Assembly: GCF_032854445.1 (NCBI RefSeq)
Contig: NC_088305.1
Span: 4,195,152 to 4,259,151 of the forward strand
Reading direction: 5' to 3'
Source: Liolophura sinensis
Taxonomy: Eukaryota; Mollusca; Polyplacophora; Chitonida; Chitonidae
Length of the DNA stretch: 64,000 bases
A model generated the notes under the pieces. It did no database searches, had not been told where the DNA came from, and saw nothing but the letters and a program-made list of their open reading frames with translations. A program made the position numbers and the translations under genes. Positions 18,201 through 26,789 of this stretch are shown here, piece after piece (position 1 is the first letter of the stretch; every line of letters starts with the position of its first letter).

Positions 18201-20675
18201 CAGCTGACTCCATGCCGATGGGCAACTGGGTGGGACATCACGTGATTCAGAGTATATCCGGGATACTGCTGCCTGTAAACAAACAGTGTAGCTCAATATC
18301 AATTTGAATGGACAATGTGATGGTGATTTCAGAGTCCTTATTTTGTGGCTTAAAACATGAAATTATGTCACAAGAGCTGTTGCCCATTCGGCCCAGTATT
18401 TTAAAGCTTACTGCTTCTTACTTGGATCTCACAAGTCTTTCTCTTCTAGAAAGCAACGAAAATCGCCGGAAAAAACAATAAACCAATCTATCGAGAAGTT
18501 TTTCTGGGAGACATATTTTTCCCATGGGTGTTGATCAGTTTCTCCCTAATAACGCTACATGCCAACGAAATTCGCTGAAGTCTTACTTGATTTTTCGTGA
18601 AATCCAGTTGATGACTCTGCTCGGCCTTGAGAATCCTTCGGCATTTTCCGGACTCTCCGAGAACAGCAATGGATCGGGATTGGTGAAGTGGTGGCCATAT
18701 TTGTCATCACCTGTCATTTAATCAAAACCAAACAATTAAACATTAACCGGAGATTTCCCTACCCTACAACAGCCATATAAAAGTTATAAGCACAGCAAGT
18801 ATATCCAGAGCAACGACGACGGTGTGATAGTTGGCAAATGGTCACGTGTAACCAACGACTTCTTGTCAACTTGCCTGATTAGGGATTGTATTCTAACTAT
18901 TAGTGCAGGTGCGGCTTAGAGAGAAGCGATCGACAAGTCTTGTAACACGGTGGTTTCCATCATGTCTTGTTCCATTGTGAGTGTCATCTTTCCCTCTTTT
19001 ATCTCTTATTATACAGTGTGACTGTCTTTCCTTGATATGCGCCCCTGGTGGGACGAAACCGAGCAGAGCATATGAGAAACCCACAACCATCCGCAGGTTC
19101 CCGGAAGACCTTCCCACGAGCTGGACTCGCAGCGACTGTATTAGTGAAAGGCGTCTGGGTCATTGTGAAGTGCTGGTACATGTATCGCCATCACGGAGTA
19201 TCCCCCCCCAATCCCCCTCAAAAGATATTTTAAAACATGATACAACGCAATATTTGTTTAAGTTATGCTCCCACTTGCAATCTCCTAAAATTGGGGCGAT
19301 CTTCTCTCTTCAACCACAAGTTTACGTGGTCATAAGAGTTTGTTTTCCCAAAGAAGAAATTTCGATGTAGAGTAAGTTTTGTGATTTGAATAGCGCGGCG
19401 TCAAGTATCTCTGGTAGAGTGCTTCAAAATTGTGTCTGATTTAGCTTAACCCGGAGCTATATGGGCTGTACAGTCATGTTCTCGAAAATATTCACCAGGC
19501 TGGATAGCTAAAAAGATGGAATCAAATCGGAACTGAGATACACTGTCATTATCGACAACTTATGACCTAGCAGGATACACGATTTGGAAACTGATATTAT
19601 TTCCATTATCATGGAGAAATGTTGATCGGTTTTCTTTGCATGAATCCGTCCTAATTTTATACTTTGTATGTTTCTTTGTCCTGTTAAAGGTTTGTGCTGG
19701 CAATTGGTGTTGCAATTATTGACCTGGATCCTCAGTTTGGGTGGAAGGGTGTTATACGATTGCTTTCACGCCTAGTTACATCTGATCTGTCAGGCTCATA
19801 CAGATTTCATGGAGAGTAAAACAAACTAAAAGAGCAGGGAAGAAACTGTGCAAATGGTCACATGTAACCGGTGAAATTCGGTCACTTCACAGCTTGTTCA
19901 TGCAAATGCTCACATTGTAGCAACGTTCTCACCACGTAGCACCACGGCTTAACCGGAAATAGGTAAAACAACAGTATACAGTGATGAACATGGACACCAT
20001 TAATCCGTAACTAATATATTAATTAATAATACGTAAAGACAATTTACGTAATGAAATGACCGCTGGATTGATGTATCTGTCAATGCAGATGGTAAAGGGC
20101 TTGAAAGTTTCTACGACCTCAGTTATGTGATAAACCAGTAGAACATTGCCGCCAAAAGAGCTCAAGCCTAGTCAGAAATGTGTTCGAATTTTTTTCCTTT
20201 TGTTTTGTGTATTTGAATTATGTCATGGGAATCGCTCCCCTGCTAAACGCTCACCTGTGTCTAATCGCCGCCTCATGGTAGCGTCCTCATCGTCTGTTCG
20301 TTTTATAGCCTCGTGAATAACAGCGTCCCAGTTGATAGGTGGCGGAGGTGGATTTGGTGGATAATAGGGTGGTGGAGGTGGATTTGGTGGATAATAGGGT
20401 GGCGGACGTGGAACTGGTGGATAATGAGGTGGATTTGGTGGATAATAGGGTGGTACTGGTACCGGCTGATAAACTGGTTGGTGGGCTGGGCCAGGTCGGA
20501 CACCAGGTGGACTCCTTGTGTTAGTTGGAGGTTCCCTACGTCTATCGTCACTAGGGTCGTACACCGACTTCTCATTGACTACACGTGTCGCAATTAACCG
20601 AGAGGCCGGTACAACCCGAGGTCGCCCAGGGACAGGAGCAATCGGGTTATAAATCTGCTGATGTGACACCGCAAT
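9130..20675 (-). CDS. Peroxidase A: animal haem peroxidase, partial, 11 exons
   Basis: Joined minus-strand exons: 20675-20255, 18710-18587, 18272-18067, 17274-17083, 15356-15311, 14019-13901, 13609-13508, 13207-13115, 12457-11746, 9901-9730, 9235-9130. All have GT donors and AG acceptors; phases agree from the first through the ninth exon. The product is an An_peroxidase-family enzyme (peroxinectin, peroxidasin and chorion peroxidase relatives) that would use H2O2 to oxidise substrates, normally extracellularly. Landmarks in order: proline-rich linker, YRTVDGSCNNLRNPLWGAAF, YGQFLAHDI (distal His), KCCHQR, ECMEFPRS, REQLNQASSFIDGGAVYG, GDNRVNEFIGL with IREHNRIA (catalytic Arg and Glu region), MRFGHSMLQTT (proximal His), NIQRERDHGL. 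Oddities: three frame disruptions in exon 9901-9730, no Asp before the distal His, and no signal peptide or terminal exon found. A dead copy or sequence errors in one exon are both possible. Confidence 0.92.
9580..9675 (+). repeat. dispersed repeat R, 3' fragment
   Basis: 'gaacactgataatttgcgag', then 'tgtcgtcgcggctctggttt' and 'tgctctctgtgctgtac' match the final blocks of the long copy at 6260-6330. It lies in the intron between the last two visible exons of peroxidase A. Confidence 0.6.
9730..9901 (-). pseudogene. Peroxidase A exon with three frame disruptions
   Basis: 172 nt, acceptor gtgtatttgcag, donor CTAG|GTGAGT. The paralogous exon of peroxidase B (63367-63195) is 173 nt and fully open. 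Here DVRDVDLFYGLG is in one frame, VSEIPVHHGAVGPTFGNIIG with KQFKALK in the next, and GDRYWYETSERPQAF in the third; the entry phase is also off by one. One extra base near a G run at the start and two missing bases (in a G run near 9867-9872, and in the AAGAAGG stretch near 9796-9803) explain it, which is consistent with the net 1-nt shortfall. Confidence 0.85.
10108..10175 (-). mobile_element. SINE family 1 tail fragment
   Basis: Reverse complement of the SINE tail: 'atttatttattgacttgatt', 'ggtgttttacgccatattca', 'agaatattttactcatacga'. Intronic. Confidence 0.7.
10720..11137 (-). mobile_element. SINE family 1 interrupted by a foldback insertion
   Basis: Tail and body at 10720-10926 ('tttacgccatactcaagaat', 'gcattatggtgggaggaaac', 'cccacgaccacccgcata') and the tRNA-like head at 11083-11137 ('attgcgccatgctggcgtgc', 'aacccctcggccacggaagc') belong to one SINE split by a 150-bp element at 10929-11080. 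Confidence 0.8.
10929..11080. mobile_element. MITE with GCCCGGTTT terminal repeats inside a SINE
   Basis: The left end 'gcccggtttcac' is mirrored by the right end 'aaaccgggc', with CTTAAG boxes near both ends. A 4-bp CTGG on each side (10925-10928, 11082-11085) may be the target duplication. It has no coding capacity. Non-autonomous DNA transposons with GGCCCGGTTTCAC-like ends are widespread in animals. Confidence 0.65.
11138..11745. other. peroxidase A intron, no further feature
   Basis: No exon in a compatible phase and no shared repeat were recognised. Confidence 0.3.
11746..12457 (-). CDS. Peroxidase A exon: catalytic core with proximal histidine
   Basis: 712 nt, acceptor ttataccacag, donor TACAA|GTAAGA, phase 1 to 2. 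It opens GDNRVNEFIGLIAMETVWIR then EHNRIAKVLARRHRNWDDER, with the Arg and Glu of RvNE. AMRFGHSMLQTTYRLL holds the proximal His that ligates haem iron, followed by GSDLAASNIQRERDHGLQSY and the RRHFGL segment. The usual MHT after the RvNE helix reads MET. This is the longest exon and the clearest family evidence in the window. Confidence 0.95.
12458..13114. other. peroxidase A intron, no further feature
   Basis: Between the GDNRVNEF exon and the GLLM exon; phases join directly, so no additional exon is needed. Confidence 0.4.
13115..13207 (-). CDS. Peroxidase A exon: GLLM to FYAAG segment
   Basis: 93 nt, acceptor gtctatttcag, donor CGCAG|GTTAGC, phase 1 to 1. It codes GLLMMSVPQQLPIIPHPNAH then ATMQGFAFYAAG. 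Most relatives have a disulphide-forming Cys pair here (C...CFlAGD); both cysteines are absent. Confidence 0.88.
13508..13609 (-). CDS. Peroxidase A exon: REQLNQ segment
   Basis: 102 nt, acceptor cattgactgtag, donor GGAG|GTAAGT, phase 1 to 1. It codes SREQLNQASSFIDGGAVYGA followed by TKNKSDSLRRFKG, the conserved REQlNq.tsfiD.s.vYG helix of the family. Confidence 0.92.
13901..14019 (-). CDS. Peroxidase A exon: ECMEFPRS segment
   Basis: 119 nt, acceptor ttctatttattgccag, donor CATG|GTGAGA, phase 2 to 1. It codes PEGMCANFRVPGNDFFRSFK then RECMEFPRSLEVTDLNCAHG, matching the family pattern C..i.vp.nD.ff....R.CMeF.RS....C..G. Confidence 0.9.
14395..15095. repeat. 94-bp tandem repeat in a peroxidase A intron
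   Basis: The block 'gatcttctctggctcaaa' recurs at 14703, 14797, 14891 and 14985, exactly 94 bp apart. Each unit also holds 'tcgctaacgaacggcttact', 'tttaatcccaaatgtt' and 'aaaccacatcaggaaatc'. More diverged units extend left to about 14400 and right to about 15090. Confidence 0.9.
15311..15356 (-). CDS. Peroxidase A 46-nt micro-exon with the CC pair
   Basis: A 46-nt exon, acceptor aatctcgtttcag, donor CCAAC|GTAAGC, phase 1 to 2, coding (G)CKQSVMKCCHQRTP(T). It supplies the paired cysteines that precede the C-rich ECMEF segment in this family and exactly restores the frame between its neighbours. It lies in a region otherwise filled with a 94-bp tandem repeat and SINE debris. Confidence 0.85.
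15545..16095 (+). mobile_element. diverged SINE family 2-like sequence
   Basis: A tRNA-like head region ('cggtggcccaatgattaaag', 'aaacccggtatgaaaccc') is followed by family 2 body traces ('agtataatg', 'ccgccaaagcgc' on the other strand, 'tcttcgtcgtcatatgactg'). A second tail, 'gactgaaaaattgctaagta' with (ATTC)n, lies at 16030-16095. Either two overlapping copies or one copy with an insertion. Confidence 0.5.
16096..17082. other. peroxidase A intron, no further feature
   Basis: No shared repeat or exon recognised. Confidence 0.3.
17083..17274 (-). CDS. Peroxidase A exon: distal histidine segment
   Basis: 192 nt, acceptor atatattttag, donor AAAG|GTCAGT, phase 1 to 1. It codes LPNPRIISTRFHEGAPIGDD followed by SIYSMLITIYGQFLAHDITD. 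The Gln and distal His of GQFLxHD are present. The residue before the His is Ala, where most family members have the Asp that forms an ester bond to haem. Confidence 0.92.
17275..18066. other. peroxidase A intron, no further feature
   Basis: The flanking exons join in frame (TAC G + AA), so no exon is missing here. Confidence 0.4.
18067..18272 (-). CDS. Peroxidase A exon: start of the peroxidase domain
   Basis: 206 nt, acceptor gtttgtttacag, donor TACG|GTGAGG. It codes CPFRPPQNCASRQRYRTVDG followed by SCNNLRNPLWGAAFTPFTRT and LPAVY, the classic opening of animal haem peroxidases (C...YRt.DGsCNNl..P.wGaa.tpf.R.lP..Y). Confidence 0.92.
18587..18710 (-). CDS. Peroxidase A exon: segment before the peroxidase domain
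   Basis: 124 nt between acceptor aatgacag and donor ATCAA|GTAAGA. Phase 1 at entry and phase 2 at exit are exactly what the neighbouring exons require. It reads GDDKYGHHFTNPDPLLFSES and continues PENAEGFSRPSRVINWISRKIK. The sequence is not a recognised motif; support comes from splice sites, phase fit and openness. Confidence 0.75.
18785..18895 (-). repeat. dispersed repeat R, fragment
   Basis: 'ccagagcaacgacgacggtg', 'tgatagttggcaaatggtca' and 'cgtgtaacc' match the reverse complement of the end of the long R copy. Confidence 0.65.
19018..19195 (-). mobile_element. SINE family 1, body and part of head
   Basis: Reverse-complement blocks 'gaaacccacaaccatccgca', 'ggttcccggaagaccttccc' and 'gagctggactcgcagcgact' followed by 'gtctgggtcattg' match the family 1 body. 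The tail is missing. It lies in a peroxidase A intron. Confidence 0.75.
19525..19990. repeat. dispersed repeat R, two pieces in opposite orientation
   Basis: 19525-19800 carries plus-oriented first-half blocks ('aactgagatacactgtcatt', 'atcgacaacttatgacctag', 'catgaatccgtcctaatttt'). 19855-19990 carries second-half blocks in minus orientation ('ggtcacatgtaaccggtgaa', 'tagcaccacggcttaacc'). In the long copy both halves have one orientation, so an inversion or two separate insertions is implied. Confidence 0.6.
20255..20675 (-). CDS. Peroxidase A exon: proline-rich linker
   Basis: 421 nt in an open frame that starts right after acceptor tctgtctgttgtag and ends in phase 1 at donor ACAG|GTGAGC. 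It codes IAVSHQQIYNPIAPVPGRP, a basic stretch, then repeated YYPPNPP/PPPP units, and ends INWDAVIHEAIKR...RRLDTG. The proline-rich part would be extended and extracellular. Opposite-strand frames rich in GGW are shadows of this repeat. The exon starts in phase 0, so a further upstream exon ending in phase 0 is expected and was not found. Confidence 0.8.
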
Positions 20676-21334
20676 CTACAACAGACAGAAGGCATAACGT
20701 AAACATACGGTGTGTATTTTGTTTTGGATAATAATCTAGTAATAATCACGGGGACAGTAGATTACAGCATCACGACATACACGTATCTTGAGGCTAAGAA
20801 GATGTCTGATACTTTTGTTTTGATTTTTTAGTTTGATTTGAATTTTGTTTAACGCCATACAGATATGCACCTGGGATCACCTAGCGTCTTAGGTCAAAAC
20901 TGTTCATCATTAAACCTTTCCGTTATTTCAGCTGGCATTTGTTTCACAATACCAGTAACTTACTCAGATTTACGTTGTCAAACATTATTTTGTAACCTAA
21001 GAAATAATGATTTACAGTGATATGAAGTTTTGACTCAAGTCTAAGATCGCTTCCTAATCCTGGGACCAGAGGTCTCCAACGAAAGTAAGGCTGCACAAAC
21101 TCCCATACTAGCACCATCGAGGTAATGCCACCGTGGAACAATGAAAACGGTGGAATCAACAAATTGATTGCCCAGTGTGAGAGCTGAACCTGTACTCGTC
21201 AACCACGGACAAATTTGTCTTTTGTTTTGAGGTGGATCACTGAGCTGAAAGAATTTCATTCTGGTAAAGTGAAATTGACGGCTCAGCCATTATCGAGAAA
21301 ATAGTGTTGCTTTTCAATTCATTTACGTTGCACG
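20676..21334. other. 5' side of the peroxidase A exons; SINE tail scrap only
   Basis: A short minus-strand SINE family 1 tail remnant lies at about 20825-20870. An open 33-nt exon-like piece at 20958-20990 (acceptor ttatttcttag, donor TGA|GTAAGT) has phases that do not join the 20675 exon, so it was not used. Confidence 0.3.
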
Positions 21335-21685
21335 TATGTATGATTGGGGTTTTACATCGTACTTAGCTATTTTTCAGTGATATGGCGTCCAGGATTCATT
21401 AGGTGTGTATGCATATACTGTGTCCACTTGTGACAGGGCGAGTGCATGCCGCCAAAATAATGCCGCCACTGAAATATCGTATCAATAACACCGAACATGA
21501 CACCCCACCTATTCACATTATACTGACATGAGGCCAACCAGTCCTATTTTCTTGCTCTAACCTCTCAATGCTGAGGTAAAAATTACAATTTTAAGGTATT
21601 TGATATAACAGGATCCAGATTTGATCCCTGGCCTCTAGACTTCAACGCGGGCGTTTTAACTATTAGACCACCAAAGCTGTCACAT
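21335..21685 (-). mobile_element. SINE family 2-related element
   Basis: On the minus strand a tRNA-like head ('ggtggtctaatagttaaaac' then 'gggatcaaatctgg' as B box) leads into a body with 'cagtataatg', 'ggcggcattattttggcggc' and the tail 'tgaaaaatagctaagtacga'. It is more diverged than the 37170 copy. Confidence 0.6.
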
Positions 21686-21732
21686 TTAGGTTGAGTATCA
21701 CTTTATTGTACATATGTGTACATATTGCGACA

Positions 21733-22060
21733 CCGGCTGCGGTCTGGTCGTTGGAGGCCAATCATCGGGACACACAAGGTGTGAGTTCAAACCAGGTACT
21801 GAACAGGGAATTTACACTTTACCCCTGTTCTTGTGAAGCCTCGGTTGAAATTAGCGGTACACGGTGCCTGTGAGGCCTCTTGAGAATTTGAATGTTCGTT
21901 GAAGATCACTTATCCAAATCTAATGTAGTGTGCATATGTGCATATCACATATGGCAAATTCGTCAGTAGCTTGCCTAAAATAGATGTTTTCCCGGGCACT
22001 GTGATTTCCTCCACGGGTAAAAACGATCGTCATCTTATAAGTGAAAGGATCAAACATGAC
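21733..22060 (+). mobile_element. SINE-like element, third tRNA-headed family
   Basis: The head holds 'gtctggtcgttggaggccaa' and B-box-like 'gagttcaaaccaggt'. The 3' part 'cgtcagtagcttgcctaaaa', 'cactgtgatttcctcc' and 'tcatcttataagtgaaagg' matches the element at 45958-46290. Confidence 0.55.
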
Positions 22061-22619
22061 ATATGAATTCAAACAACAATTAAATAAATATATTCATGAT
22101 GTTATTTCTGAGATATTGGTTTTTAACAACTTACCAACTGAATAAAGATGACACATGCCAGACAACTTGTAAGAAACCTGAAGTCAAAAATATACGAAAT
22201 ATCAGAGACCGTTGTATGAAAAGACAATATGTTCCGGGACAAGTGCCCCATGGACTAAATCGCCTGGATATAGCGACTGGCTGCGCCAGCATAGCCGACA
22301 AGTTAGCTAACGGTGTACACACAGTACCCTGGTCCAAAAAATAATTGATCTAAATTATTAGATTTTCAGTCATTATTGCATTTGCAAGAACTTTTTTTCC
22401 TTTCTCTAACCGGAAGACAATATCTGTAATATCTGAATAAGATATCTCGTACATTTATACTTCTATTTTTTAACCCCTCCCACTTACTCGTCTCGGGCAT
22501 TCATGACTGTTTTAATCAATATGTGCTGTAAAATAGAATTAAAATTTGTCCATTTGTGTCTTTTCCCCGGAGATAGTTGTAATATAGTCTTCCACTTTAG
22601 AGTATTTTCGCAATTTATT

Positions 22620-24185
22620 AAGAAAACCAGTGATCTGTAGTGCCTCGTTTATTTTTCTACAATTAAAAAAATTCTTTGCCAGTATTGTTAATAAATTAGG
22701 GGCAGATTGACCCTTTCGCCAGCCTGAAAATTTTTTTCTCCCGTTAAAATAACGTTTAGTTTGGAACTGTCGTTTATCCAGAGCTCATTTTTTCCCCCAA
22801 AATTCTCCATAGTCGGACATTCCAGAAAAAATATGTTCAAGTGTTTCTTTGGTGGTTTTACATATTTCACTAACATCGTCATCTTTACAATTTATTTTAT
22901 GGAGATACGATCTTGTTGGTATTATCGTATGTAATAGTTTGTATTGAAAATCACTCGGTTTTGTACACTGCGTACAATGAAAAATAGAAGAAAATATAAT
23001 TGCCCAATTTATTTCGTTTAGTTTAAGGTTATATTCTCATTCCATTTATCATAAATATGCTGTTTTTCATAGGTGGGGTTCATCATGCCATAAAACAACG
23101 ATTTATTTATTTCTTGCTTCATCAGAAGTTGAGAAGATATCGGTAAAGCGAGTAGTAATCCCCACTGATATCCTTTTCTATAGCCCGGGACCATGATTTA
23201 GGAATGTTTGTAATTAGATTGTTATAGTCAAGATATGCACGGTTAATTATAAACATTTTCTTGGAATGTGGAAATGGTAGAAAGTTGCCCTCCTTGTCTA
23301 GTAAATATTATTTATACAGTACTTTGTTATTTAACCAATTTCTGATAAAGAAATGTGGACATTTAAGGTTCGAATTATACCACAATTGTTCTACCATACG
23401 TACTGTTGTTCTTTCCTGCAATTTCTGGTGAAAAATGTCCTAAGCTCTTATTGTGTCTTTGCAAACATACAATTGATGTAACCACTCCCCATGTTGTTCA
23501 GTATTTGATAGTTTTTATTATTAATACATATTCTCTGCCAGTTCTGTTCACTAAAATTAATTTTCTAATCCGTTTTATATCTAGTTATGGTAAACGTGAA
23601 TCATTTGTATACCTCGACTAGCATAATCATTTGTATACCTCGACTAGCATAATCATTTGTATACCTCAACTAGCATAATCATTAGCATAGTCAAAATCTG
23701 CCTTTTGACTCTGTAGCGCCCATCATTCAATAAAAATTTATAAAGTATCGATTTCATTTCGTTCAATGTGTAAATAGTGGGTTTGAGAGAGAAATAAATG
23801 TATCATCTTAGATAGGGCAAGGGTTTTAATCACAGTAATCTTTCCTAGTAAGGTTAAGTTCCAGATTTTCCACTTCCTTAATTCTATTTTAAGCTGTTCT
23901 GTTCTGTTCTTACTAAATAATTTATTTTCCACATGGTATTAAAGTAGACTGATGAATAATTAATATCTGATATATTTATTGGTGTTGCCCAGTTTAAATT
24001 CACTTTTATACATAATTTTAGATCAGCTCCAGACACACAGCCTATCCAGAATGCATAAGTTTTTGGTACATTTAGTTTTAGGTCAGAGTATTTATAAAAC
24101 AATTAAAGACAGTTTAATGCTTCAGCAAGAGAATCTCCTGTACCACCGACAATCATATAGCCTAGTATTTCAGCACATAGAAGAA
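22620..24185 (-). pseudogene. LINE remnant: end of reverse transcriptase and C-terminal domain
   Basis: On the minus strand, in several frames: a stretch GDSLAEALNCL, then LFYKYSDLKLNVPKTYAFWIG (the post-catalytic S-x-LKLN...KT...WIG block of LINE RTs), then LRKWKIWNLTLLGKITVIKT with LALSKMIHLF, then WSRAIEKDISGDYY, and a C-terminal region with FFLECPTMENFGGKNELWIN, reminiscent of the ETxxHxFxxC end of L1/Tx1-like LINEs. Where the catalytic Y-x-D-D should be, the sequence reads GYMIVGGT. Stops and frame changes throughout show it is dead. No 5' part was seen. Confidence 0.8.
23602..23679. repeat. 26-bp tandem repeat, three units
   Basis: 'catttgtatacctcgactag' plus 'cataat' repeated three times with one substitution, inside the LINE remnant. 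Confidence 0.9.
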
Positions 24186-24240
24186 ATATGTAGGGTGAAA
24201 TAGAAATATGTAGGGTGAAATAGAAAAGTGTAGGGTGAAA
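24184..24240. repeat. 20-bp tandem repeat, three units
   Basis: 'aatatgtagggtgaaataga' repeated with minor change, at the 5' border of the LINE remnant. Confidence 0.85.
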
Positions 24241-24594
24241 TTTATAAGAACATCTAAAGTAACTTTTACACTACATGTACATCATATAACATGGCGTTAA
24301 CTTTAAAGCTTTAACTACCAGTCCAACACCCTACGATGAACTCGGGCTTTGTCTGTTTGAATCTCACAGTTGGAGGCTTTAGTAAGACATTCTTTACTCA
24401 AGTAAACAAATATTACAGTGTAGCTAACGTCGTATCAAACGCTGATTATGATTTGAATACGTTGTTTAAAACATGTACTTTTTTACCTATACCTTGGCGG
24501 TCAGAACGGTGGGTGGAAGAAGACCGGGTATGTATGCATACATCTGGATGGATAGTTAGATTTATAGATGGATAGTTTGTGGATAATATATATA

Positions 24595-25390
24595 TATATC
24601 AACAGTGTAAGCGTGCATTTATAATGTATATGGACGTGTATGTTTAATGTGTGTGTGTATATGGACAATGTGTCTTCACAGGTATAATGTGTGAGTATGT
24701 AAACAATGCGTGTGTACAGTTATAATGTCGGTGTATGTGGACAATGTGTCTGTACAGGTATAATGTGTGTGTACAGGTATAATGTGGGTGTATGTGGACA
24801 ATGTGTGTGTACAGGTATAATGTGTGTGTATATGGACAATGTGTATGTACAGGTATAATGTGTGTATATGGACATTGTGTGTGTACATGTATAATGTGTG
24901 TATTTGGACAATGTGTATGTACATGTATAATGTGTGTGTATATGGACAATGTATATGTACAGGTATAATGTGTGAGTATATGGACAATGTGTACGTACAA
25001 AAATAACGTGTGTATATATACACACAATGAGTGTGTACAGGTATAATGTGTGTGTATATGGACAGTGTGTATGTACAGGTATAATGTGTGTATATGGATA
25101 ATGTGTGTGTACAGGTATAATGTGTGTATATGGACATTGTGTGTGTACAGGTATAATGTGTGTGTTTGGACAATGTGTATGTACAGGTATAATGTGTGTG
25201 TATATGGACAATGTATATGTACAGGTATAATGTGTGAGTATATGGACAATGTGTGTGTACAGGCACAATGTGTGTGTATATGGACAATATGTGTATGTAC
25301 AGGCATAATGTGTGTGTATATGGACATTGTGTGTGTACAGGTATAATGTGTGTATATGGATAATGTGTACGTACATTTATAGTGAATGTA
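24595..25390. repeat. minisatellite of about 30-45 bp units, 800 bp
   Basis: Units alternate 'tatatggacaatgtgt', 'gtgtacaggtataatgtg' and 'tgtg' with small indels, about twenty times. The two strands give long open frames (Thr/His/Tyr-rich and Met/Cys/Tyr-rich) that are artefacts of the repeat. Confidence 0.95.
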
Positions 25391-26109
25391 TATAGAGAAG
25401 TCACGACTTTTAATGTTCCCTTTAGATGTATTCATATCGAGTGCAAAATCTTTATGCTTATACTGTAAACATTGCTTTTTACGGCGAGGATTTATGTGCT
25501 CAAAACACCGTCATGCATGTAATAGCTGCCTCAGGTAAATCAAAATGTCTGTAAGAATTAAAAAAGTAATATCTAGAGAAAAAGTAAAAACGCATTTGAT
25601 CGCCTTAATGAGTGTTTATTCTGATGTACACTGGCAGCTGTCTCTGAAAATTTCAAAGCATGGCATGTATGTAAGACCTTGTTTCCCTTGGAATGCAAAG
25701 ACCCTGACGTTGAGGCTTGCCTTAAATAAATGTATCAAATACTCAATCAACGAAACATTCTGTTTGGAATTTGTAACCATCAAAATTTTGTGCTGAACAT
25801 TGTAGGTATAAGAACAGTTGCCAATGATTATGGCGCTGACTTAGACCGGAAACTAACTTGTAATTAGCATATTACCAAAATATGTATTAAAGCAGATATC
25901 TGCCCTCAAAAGGTTCTCCAGATGTTTGTTTTTACAAGCGGTTTGTCCAGTTAGAAATGTTTTATCCTATTAAATTTTTGTTTCTGTACATCTATTTGGA
26001 CGACATGCTCTAAGGGTTACTCTCACGAACTCAACGAAAGAGCAATGTGCTTTGTTTTTTAAGATTATGAAACGAACTATAGCATATTACATTCTCAATC
26101 AAGAGTTGG
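25391..26109. other. no gene seen
   Basis: A plus-strand frame at 25545-25796 has no recognisable motif or splice support. Confidence 0.3.
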
Positions 26110-26250
26110 AAGGTCTGTCAGCACTTCCGGATGGGTGTGGTTTATCCCGGAACCTGCCCAGTTTTCGCCCACCATAATGCCGTCGCCGCCGTGCAAATTA
26201 AACAATCTTAAATATGGTGTAAAATGCCAATGAAATAAATCAAATGAAAA
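26110..26250 (+). mobile_element. SINE family 1, 3' half, divergent
   Basis: 'cccggaacctgcccagtttt', 'cgcccaccataatgc', 'gccgccgtgcaaatt' and 'atatggtgtaaaatgccaat' match the family 1 3' half. The tail has degenerated to GAAATAAATCAAATG. Confidence 0.7.
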
Positions 26251-26789
26251 TGCCAAAACTCAGAAAATCGAAGCATTCAGTTTCATCAAATCAAATGAAA
26301 GTTATTTCCACTGTCACTTCACGCGAGTCTTTCTGCCATGTCATAGGGGGTAAGGTACGAGTGGGGTAACCTCGTGTTTCCGCTTTTTGGGGGAGTGACG
26401 CTACGTTTATAGGTACCGATTGTGGAAAAAGCGCAGTAAGTGATGGTTTATGGAGATCAAAAGTTTGTTTTAAATTATTTCATTGAAGAATACAGATAAG
26501 TTGTTGAAAAAGTTTTTTTTCACTCTTTAGACTTATTGGGAAAAAGACTTCTAATATTTATTTATATTCCATATACGCTGACATTATCAGCTAGCATAGT
26601 GTCCACAATACGGACTGTTAGAAGTCAGTCTCATAGACGATGTTATTGTTTTATGCATGTACAAACCGCGTTTACACAGTGGAATTGTGCAGTCTGTATG
26701 TCGAAATCGACTAGAACGGCAAGCCCTATCCCATACTGTAACATGTAACAAATAGCATCCTTTCAGTGGTTAATTTAAGAGTCGTGTTG

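Noticed and set aside
18409-18455. Exon-like segment between tttctag and two GTAAG donors
   Set aside because: In the required phase it hits TGA after five codons; the exon at 18710-18587 fits instead.
20313-20597. Plus-strand Trp/Gly-rich ORF
   Set aside because: It is the antisense shadow of the proline-rich exon of peroxidase A, whose splice sites and phase fit the minus strand.
20958-20990. 33-nt exon with good splice sites upstream of peroxidase A
   Set aside because: Only phase 1 to 1 is open, which does not join the phase-0 start of the 20675 exon.
22131-22337. Minus-strand ORF followed by a strong donor (TTG|GTAAGT)
   Set aside because: The frame reads a hydrophobic, unfamiliar sequence with no acceptor placing it in the peroxidase gene; insufficient evidence.
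24644-25435. Very long overlapping open frames (up to 263 codons) rich in Thr, His and Tyr
   Set aside because: They exist in all three minus frames because the underlying minisatellite lacks stop codons; no start context, domain or non-repeat sequence supports a protein.
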